In this document: one piece after another, positions 56,560-64,000 of the stretch | How the letters are laid out: each line of letters opens with the position of its first letter | Numbering within the stretch: the first letter of the stretch is position 1 | Origin: Papilionanthe hookeriana x Papilionanthe teres | Lineage: Eukaryota; Streptophyta; Magnoliopsida; Asparagales; Orchidaceae | Reading direction: 5' to 3' | Assembly (NCBI GenBank): GCA_022702705.1 | Contig: CM040429.1 | Coordinates: forward strand, 7,697,419-7,761,418 | DNA: 64,000 bases | The notes under the pieces: model-generated | What the model saw: the letters and a program-made list of their open reading frames with translations, nothing else | Database searches by the model: none | What the model was told of the DNA's origin: nothing | Position numbers and translations under genes: made by a program

Positions 56560-57960
56560 CATGATTAAGGCTAATGACTTTTAGGAATTATGGAAATAGC
56601 CTCCCTCCTTTCCTATCTTGGGTATGGTGAGGTGCCCAAAGCCCTCATGGCTCCATGTGGCTCATGCATGGCTTCATGGCTCACCTTTGGCTTAGAAGAA
56701 GCTAAGTCGACTTTCATGAAAGAGGTTTTTAGGAATTTTGGTAATTTAGGGGTGATTTGATAGGATTTGGCATATGGCTTAATTTAGAAAAATTTGATGG
56801 CTCAATTAGAACTTATGGATGATTTCGATTAAGGGTATGATGAGAAGAATTTGTCATATGGGCTTTAGCATGAAGTTTGGGCTTTTGGAATCATTTTGGA
56901 GTGGGCTTTTTAGGAAGGCCTAGGGAAGTGGGCTTTAGGTTTTAAAATAAATTTATGGATGAGAATTTTGTAAAAGGTTGGGCCAAATAATTGTTGGGTT
57001 TGGTTTAGACATGTGTCATGAGTAATTTGAAATAAATTTGAGGTGGTTTGGGTTTGAATTGGGTTGGATTTGAGCTTCTTTGGTAAAGGGAGCGATATAT
57101 GTCAATTGAAATTTAATTTGGGCAATGTTGAGCTAGGGTTGAAATTGATGTAAAATTAATGTTGGAAAATGTTTATGGGGGTATTACGAAGAGTTTTGAC
57201 TTTGGTTGGGCTTTAATTTTGGGATTTGGGCGATTTGGGTTAGGTTTGGGTTTAGGTCGAAAGTGGGAATTTTGGCTTTGGGTTGGATTTGGGTGGAGTT
57301 TAGGTTCGAATTTTGGGCAAATCATGTTAGTGTTTTGTTTGTGGGGATGTTAGGGAAAGTTTAGAAAAGGTTTGGGGTCGATTGGAGTTAAATTGGGTTA
57401 GTTTGGGCTAAGTTTGGGTCATTGGTCGAAATTGGGCTTTAAGGTCGAAAGTGAAATTGGATTCGAATGTCAATCGAATTGAGGCTTGGATTTGGTCAGA
57501 TTGACATTAGGAATATTTAATTGAAGTTTAGAATTGTATTGGACCAAAATTGAGGTCGATTGGGTTGATTTGGTTTGACGTTGAGCTCAGCTTTAGGTTA
57601 AAAATGGGTCGAATTGGGGGTTTTGATAAAAGTGGGGTAAATTGGTAAAATTGGCTGTGGTGTAGTTGAACAAAATGAAATTGAGAATATTTAGAATTTT
57701 ACGGAATTTTACGGGAATTTTGGAATTTATAAAAGTTTGGCGAAAGTGTATTTTTAGTGTATTTGGAGTGTATTTTTGGAAATTTTGGTATATTTGGCTA
57801 TGGATGATCGATTTGAGTGATGTGGAAATGTTTGGGATTGGTTTTGAGGAATTTTGGGTGATTTTGGAGGATTTGGGCGATTTCGAGGGCTTTTGGTAGG
57901 TTTGATGGGTGTAGAGTCTCGAGGTCGAAAATTGAAATTTTGGAAGAATGAAGATTGATC
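56560..57960. other. Strongly C-poor, G/T-rich strand-asymmetric tract
   Basis: The + strand is dominated by TTGGG, GGTTTGG, ATTTGGG motifs with very few C over 1.4 kb. Open frames here (for example 57666-57899) consist of Trp/Phe/Gly/Ile-rich text and are composition artefacts. Confidence 0.6.
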
Positions 57961-58500
57961 GAATGTGAGTGAAATGAGATTACTTTGGTTGAGTCGTAGA
58001 CATATTAGCTGCATATGAATGTGAGAGGACTCGTTGGAGCGTTCATTTATGTTGTTCCTAACCTCTTGCCAGAGGCTTAGGGGTTAAGGTCCATCCATAT
58101 GAATTCCTACGTGAGTCGGGAGTCAAGTTGGGTATAGGTGTGGTTTTAGGATTTGGATTGTGTGTGTGAGTGTAGAGTGTGAGTGTAGTGAGTGTGTAAG
58201 TCGGCCCTCACTGGGACCAGGACCACCGGGGTAGTCTACAGGTCGAAGAGTCACTATAGGGAACTCATCGCTTTAAGCCTCCGCATTTGATCTCGGCCTC
58301 TGCAGGTGATTAGGGGTACTAATCGAGCTTGTGGGGTTTGCGGGGAGACAGAAGTGGTTTAAATTTCTAAGGGATGGGTCCCAATTCTAGTCGTCTAAGA
58401 TAGTCAAAGGAAAAGCCTTAAGACTAGATCCTAAACACTAAAGAGGGAAGAGAAGACCTCATCAAAAATGAGGTCAACAGCACACACATGATTTGCCTGG

Positions 58501-58751
58501 TTTCTCATCTTGATGCATGTATTTTTCCTTATAAGTTCAAATAGTTTTGACTGGCGCCACTTATGTCAATGCTTTAAGCCGCTTTACTCACCCAAAATAT
58601 TGCATATCACAATTTTGATTTGTGTGGTAAACATGCATGAGAAATATTTACATTTTCTTCATGGCTTAATGCAGACAACATATTTACATAGCAGATTGTT
58701 TGTTGCGATGGGAGTAATAATGAACCTTTTCTATTACCAAATACATTATAT

Positions 58752-58800
<49 letters not shown>

Positions 58801-58921
58801 CACCCTTCAGGATTTTTCATTTATTTTCTCAATTTCAAACTTATATATATTTTTTTTTGTCGTAGTCATTGCTGCATGACAACGCGAAGTTGTTTTACAT
58901 ATTATTTCTATCCCATTATTT
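58501..58921. other. Unassigned, with (AT)n array at 58757-58798
   Basis: AT-rich sequence between the LTR-like region and copia element B. The open frame at 58510-58941 crosses the AT array and is not considered a gene. Confidence 0.6.
58757..58798. repeat. (AT)n microsatellite
   Basis: About 21 AT units. Confidence 0.95.
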
Positions 58922-59142
58922 TGTTGTTTGTGAAAACATAAGGGAGACTGAAGAAGAATAGAGAGAAGAAAATTAATTCATGATAAGATAATACATAAGC
59001 TCAACCAGGCCTCTCCTATTTATGGATAACATAGGATAGAAGCAAGGTAAAAAACCAAACAACAGCAATAGGAAAATACATGAACCTGACTGATTCACAG
59101 TCCACAGAGACCGAACAAAAAACTAAGTAAAAAACATTAACA
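58922..59142 (-). repeat. 3' LTR of copia B
   Basis: 221 bp. On the - strand it begins TGTTAATGTTTTTTACTTAG, has a TATA-like CATAAATAGG, and ends CACAAACAACA. It follows a polypurine tract (AATTTGAAGGGAGA, + strand 59143-59156). Confidence 0.8.
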
Positions 59143-62100
59143 TCTCCCTTCAAATTGATGATTTTTGTCAAAGATGGTCAATTTGTCACCAAGAATCTTG
59201 AACCTGGAATCGGGAATAGATTTGGTGAAGAAATCAGTAATTTGATCAATGGTGTTGATGTGATGAACCATAAATACTTTATTTTTGATATATTCTCGAA
59301 TATAGTGACAGTTGATCTCTATGTGTTTGGTGCAAGCATGTAACACTGAATTATTGGCACGAAAGATAACAGAGGTGTTGTCACAATAATTAGATTTTGG
59401 AGCATTAAGATTAATTTGAAAGTCTTGAAGTAGATGTTGTAGCCATACGATCTCGGTCGCTGTTGTGGCTAAAGCTCTATGTTCAGCTTCAGTCGAGGAG
59501 CGAGCTATGGTGGCTTGCTTTTTCACTGTCTAGGAAATAAGTGTAGATCCAAGAAATAAATAAGAATCAGTAGTCGATTTTCGATCAGTAGAATCCCCAA
59601 CCCAATCAACTTTAGTAAAAACAGTGAATTGAATAATTTGTAGGTCAAGAGAAACGGTGCCTTCTTAAATATCGAAGGATATGCTTCAATTGTTGAAAGC
59701 TGTATTGAGTTGGTTGATGCATTGTTTGACTGGAGTGATTAATAGAATACGTGATATCATGACGTGTTAGTGTTAAATACTGCAAAGACCCAACAAATTT
59801 ACAATAAAAAGAAGGATCATGAAAGAAAGTATGACCAGAGAGGTCAGAGAACTTCTTGGTGTTGGTGGGATTTTGCACTGGTTTTGAGTTAGTCATTCCT
59901 GAAGTATGAAGAATTTGTTGAGCGTAATTTGATTGCTTGAGATGTTGACCATAGGAGATTGGAGTAGCTTGTATGCCGAGAAACTTGGAGATGAGACCCA
60001 AATTTTTCATTTTGAATTTCCTATATAAGCTTCGAAGAATAGTATCGATAGTAGGATTGTCATTTTTTGTTATTAATATGTCGTCCACAGATTAGAATAT
60101 AGATATGAACATTGCTGGAGTGATAGCCGTAGAGAGATGGATCGCAGAGCTAACGTGGAAGTACAAAAGCCACAAATATGTAGTGCAAGTGTGATGCCAC
60201 TGACGTGGTGCTTGCTTAGGCCCGTAAATAGCTTTTTTGAGTTTGCAAACATAAGTAGGATGAAGTTGATCGAGGAAGCCTTGAGGTTACCACATGTAAA
60301 AATTCTCATGTAGATCGCCATGAAGAAGTGCATTGGATACATCGAGTTGTATAATTTGCCATTGGTATGTAATAGCTATGGTGAGAAAGACTCGTATGGT
60401 AAAAAATTTTGCCACCGGACTGAAGGTTTAAAATAGTCTATGCCTTCTTGTTATTTGAACCCCTGAGCCACAAGTCTATATCTTTCCACTAACCCATATG
60501 AATTAAATTTAACCTTGAATGTCCCACGTGCAGCAGCCAAGAATGTTATAATGGGACGTGCAATGTACCAATTCTCAAGTCTCTTGATCTTGTAAAGCTT
60601 GAAATTTAGATGACGTAGCTTTTCTCTAATGTTCATATTTAGCAACCATAGAGTAAGTAGTGGGATAATTAGTAGTTTGATGAATGAGATTAAGAATGTG
60701 ATGATGTTTAATACTATCAGTTTTAGTTCCAGTGAGCATGGGATGTGAGGGAGGAGGATGTAATGGTGCTAGTGGCGGATCAGGTTGCAGAGATAAGGGA
60801 GAGGTAGTAGAAGTCCTGGGCAGAGGAGCATATGTGCGATTATGAGAATTGGAAGTGGAGAGAGCCATGGAAGAACTAGTACGAGGGGAGATATAGAGGT
60901 GGCTGGTTGTGTATGAAATCAGTTCAAAATCGATTTCCTTTAAAAGGGAAAGATATGTTGATTAAATATAACTTGACGGGGCTGTAAATTTTGTTAGTAG
61001 ACATATGAAGACATTTATATCCTTTTACGGAAGGGAGCGTAGCCGAGAAAAAACACATTATTTGGCTAAAAGTTTAAGTTTATAATTAAGATAGAGCCTT
61101 AGCCAAGGAAATCATTGACAACCAAATATTTTTAAGTTTTGATAACTAGATTGTTTATAGAATAATATTTCATATGACGATTTGTATTGAAGCATTTTGG
61201 TAGGTTAGCGATTAATGAAATAATAGATGGTGAGTAAAGTGTCAGCCCAAAGATGAGTGGGAAGATGAACTTCATGTAAGATTGCACGAACCGTCGGTGC
61301 TTTCGTTCATCAACGCCGTTTTGTTCGGGGGTATATGGACAGGTATATTGGTGGTGAATGCCAAATTGAGATAAATAAGTATTGAATTTAGAGTTGCAGT
61401 ATTTGCCTCCACCATCGGTTCTAAGTATTTTCATGCGGGAACTGAGTTGATTTTCAACAAGACATTTGAATTACTAAAATTTAGTAAAAGTATCATCTTT
61501 ATGTTTAAGCAAATAGACCCAAATAAAATGAGAAAAATCATCCACAAAAATGACAGTATTTATAATTTTGATAAGAAGAGTTTGGAGAAGGACTTCAGAC
61601 ATCTGAGTGAATAATTTGCAAGGGTGTAGTAGCCTTGGTACAAGATAAAGAGAAAGGTAATTTCCTGCTTTTAGACAGGTTACATGAATTACAAGATGTT
61701 TTGGGAGTGACATGCTGAAGACTAAAGGCAAGAAATTGCTGAATATGATTGTGGGAATGCTCGAGTCGCCCTTGCCACAGAGCTGGAACATGCAGAACTA
61801 ATATGAGAGCTAGATCTGAGGACTTATATTGATGTTTGGTGGAGAAAGCTGATTGGGTACAACCCTTGAATGCATGGTCCTTCAAGAAGAGTGTTGTTGG
61901 TCAGTACATCCTTAATGGAATAACCGTTAGCAGTAAAAGTTATATTGCGAGAATTTTTAGTAGTTAGCTTGTGAATTGAAAGTAGATTATAGGCTAAGTT
62001 AGGAACATGATGAATATTTGAAAGCATGAGCTTATGAGTTTGAGTTGTAAGCATTCCTTGACCAATATGAGTAATGGGAAGTAGTTGACCATTTCTAACG

Positions 62101-63116
62101 GATAAGAAGTTGTCACCTTTGTAGTCTTGAACATTGTGAAGCTGATGTGAGTTAGAGTGAGGTGTTGAGTAGCACTACTGTCCAAGATCCACTTCTGGTC
62201 AAAGTTGGATGTAGAATCTGAAATAAGGGCAGTAGTGGCTGATATTTATGATCATGTCGGTACAGATTTGGCAAGTGCTGTTGTTTTTGCGGATGTTAGA
62301 TGAGTTCCGAAAGTTTTGAGAAGGCTGCCCTTTGGAGGAACCGAACTGGTTCTTGTAGGAACCAGAATTTGGGTAAGTGCGGTTAGAAGAGGTAGTAGGT
62401 TGTGCCTTGTATCTGCTGCGATTAGAAGCAGCCAACACTGTAGTAGTTTGAGAAGGATAGCTTTATTGAGGGCTTTGAGCTTAAGGTGAGCTCCTCACTA
62501 CATAGAAGGGTGTAAGCTAATTGGTTGGAGGTGAGTGCGAATAGATGTCTTGAAGGCATGATAGGTGGAAGACAAATCATTAAGTGTATAAAGTATTATT
62601 TCTTCAGTAGAGAGAAGGTCATCAGCTGTGGAATAAATAGCGACCTTATATTTGATATTGGGTCATGGTTCGATCTCCTTTTGAAACATTGTGAAGTTCA
62701 TTTTTAAGTTGAAGAATTTGAGATCGATTAGATGATTGGAGTCTTCTTTCAATAGTGGTCCAAATTTCAGCGTTGTTTTCATGCTTAAGAAGATGTGATA
62801 GAATAGTTGGGGAAACTATGGAGTAAGTGACAGCAGTGAAGTTTTGATCCATAAAGATCCATTTGCTATAATCTGGATTTGGTATATTAAGTCCTGAATC
62901 ATCATGGAGGAATTTATTAGGACAACATTAAGAACCATCAAGAAATCCATCTAACCCATTGACACGGAATAGTTTCAGTACTTATGCTTTCCAAATGGGA
63001 TGATTATCAGTGGTACGAGCTGCAGAGACAACACTGTTATTGTTGCTCAATAGAAATTTTAGTTGGGTGGGGATTGGGCGATCAGTGGGAAGAGAGTTGC
63101 TAGAATTGGTGGCCAT
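59143..63116 (-). pseudogene. Copia B gag-pol, multiply broken
   Basis: Start at 63116 with ATNSSNSLPTDRPIPTQLKF (after Met), then gag (FTAVTYSIVSPTILSHL, LQLKNELHNVSKGDRTMTQY). The zinc-knuckle area is decayed (CQICTDMIINISHYC). Protease WILDSSATQHLT has Ser where the Gly of DSGA is usual. GAG-pre-integrase, integrase (LRTDGGGKYCN, TPEQNGVDERKHRRFV), reverse transcriptase (SVDDILITKND, with the Tyr position lost and a stop before it; KYLGI-like SKFLGIQATPISYGQHLKQS) and RNase H (SSTEAEHRALATTATEIVWL, KHIEINCHYIREYI) follow. Many stops and frameshifts. Confidence 0.85.
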
Positions 63117-64000
63117 TTTATGTTAATTGAGGAATTGGAATGAGTGCTCATGAAGAAAGAAGATAGAAAGAGGGGAAAGAAGAGTTTAGAAAATCCTATT
63201 TCTGCAATCGTAAATCAGAAATCAGAAACTAGAATACAGAGAGAGATCAGAAGAAGTTAGAATGAAAAGATGTGCAGATAACTGCAGAGGGTGAATCGGA
63301 CCGGTGAAAGATAGGTTCGGAGCCAGGAAGCAGAAGACCCATGTCTGCAACAAAAAGAATGCAGTAATTAAAAAAGATAAGCACGCAGACACGATCAAGA
63401 GCGAGGAGATGACAAGTGCTGTTAGAGACAAGAGGAGATAGATCAAATGATCAAGGAGGCTGAGCAAATCTCCGAGGAAGATATGATATGCAAAGTGTTC
63501 TTGAGTACAAGAAACAGAGCTAAGACTGTTAGAAACTCTTTAAATTTTTCAAATAGATTTCGATCAAATCAAAATCTATTAGGAATACACCACGAGAATC
63601 TTTCAATTCTGTTCATATTTATAAAAATTTGAATTGATACAATAGCGGAAGCGTACCTGAATCCATTTGATCGATTGCGAAGCAACGATCTTCCAATCTG
63701 CGAGACTTTCCGGAGTTTTCTTAGTCTCTCTCGTTGATGGGGTACAAGAGATTTCACACTCTACGAATCGGAGCCATTACCTCTTTATTTAATGTAACCA
63801 AATGATGGTTACAAAATTTCGCTTAATTTCAATTCTGCCTCATCAAATTGGAATTTGCCCCTATAGTATCCACACTTATAATTTCATGACAAATGTGTCT
63901 AAAGTCATAAATTTTATACTTAATTAGACCACAATAATTTTGACTTATTAAATGATGACCCAACACATTTATTAATTACATTATAGTCCCATAATTGATC
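63117..64000. other. Unassigned sequence at the window's end
   Basis: No copia B LTR match. The segment 63590-63680 (- strand GGATTCAGGTACGCTTCCGC) looks like LTR-type sequence seen in some plant copia elements, but no repeat partner exists in the window. No LRR exon recognised. Confidence 0.35.

Larger units (their letters stand above)
51385..58500. mobile_element. Large LTR-like / Ogre-Tat-like non-coding retroelement region
   Basis: About 7 kb without any conserved protein. It opens with TGTCGGCATA and AGGTCGCCTACAGAAATTGT, resembling the GAGTCGCCACC..-type region of Ogre-like plant LTR elements. An AT-rich part with a TTTAA-type array follows, then a GC-rich segment (55300-55550), a C-poor part (56560-57960) and a block with GTCGGCCCTCACTGGGACC (58200). 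Whether this is one element, a solo LTR or several cannot be decided here. Confidence 0.35.
58922..63116 (-). mobile_element. Copia retrotransposon B, degenerate
   Basis: - strand element with gag, protease, integrase, reverse transcriptase and RNase H remnants in copia order, and a 3' LTR at its left end (58922-59142). The 5' LTR and primer site expected right of 63116 were not found, so the 5' end is truncated, diverged or replaced. Confidence 0.8.

Noticed and set aside
57666..57899. Trp/Phe/Gly-rich open frame
   Set aside because: Product of the C-poor G/T-rich tract; no start context or homology.
1..64000. A multi-gene defence or biosynthetic cluster
   Set aside because: Apart from the SAPS and CSD-F-box loci, all recognisable coding sequence belongs to decayed transposons; no further host genes are seen.

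Overview
The window is nuclear DNA from a flowering plant with a repeat-rich genome. Two plant protein-coding loci are split by GT-AG introns. Nearly everything else is plant transposable elements (copia, gypsy, L1 and RTE LINEs, tRNA-derived SINEs, hAT, PIF/Harbinger, Mutator-like MITEs) and long (AT)n arrays. There is no operon-like gene packing, rRNA gene or organellar gene. I could not place the species from sequence alone.

Region 1-41.9 kb is one gene on the + strand. It is the middle and C-terminal part of a SAPS-domain (SIT4-associated) protein, the regulatory subunit of PP6-type phosphatase. Nine coding exons lie at 1413-1510, 2681-2784, 2899-3064, 3170-3292, 9080-9162, 26153-26297, 27501-27530, 40658-40731 and 41139-41544, and all splice phases agree. 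Upstream exons lie before the window. The 1.2 kb of exon sequence is spread over 40 kb because three introns (5.8, 17.0 and 13.1 kb) are filled with nested transposons. Intron 4 holds a gag-only gypsy element inserted into the LTR of an inverted relative. Intron 5 holds an RTE-LINE tail, a hAT transposase pseudogene split by a 4.95-kb PIF/Harbinger element, a probable gypsy LTR, a SINE, and two LINE derivatives that carry only ORF1. Intron 7 holds a dead copia element broken by another LTR element and followed by an L1-type LINE.

Region 41.9-49.1 kb is intergenic: a large MITE, AT arrays, two SINEs, a possible Tat-like LTR with a 64-bp minisatellite, and sequence I could not assign.

Region 49.17-50.0 kb is the first recognisable exon of a second + strand gene, and the most unusual item here. 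One uninterrupted reading frame joins a cold-shock domain, two CCHC zinc knuckles, an acidic linker and an F-box of the F-box/LRR type. No LRR exons were found downstream. The intron is apparently interrupted by a large LTR-like region (about 51.4-58.5 kb, strongly C-poor in part), and the window ends beyond a degenerate copia element on the - strand (58.9-63.1 kb).

The strongest findings are the CSD-CCHC-F-box fusion, a Mutator-like MITE family with 9-bp target duplications next to SAPS exons, ORF1-only LINE derivatives with a 15-bp target duplication, a 175-bp SINE family, and the Harbinger-in-hAT nest.
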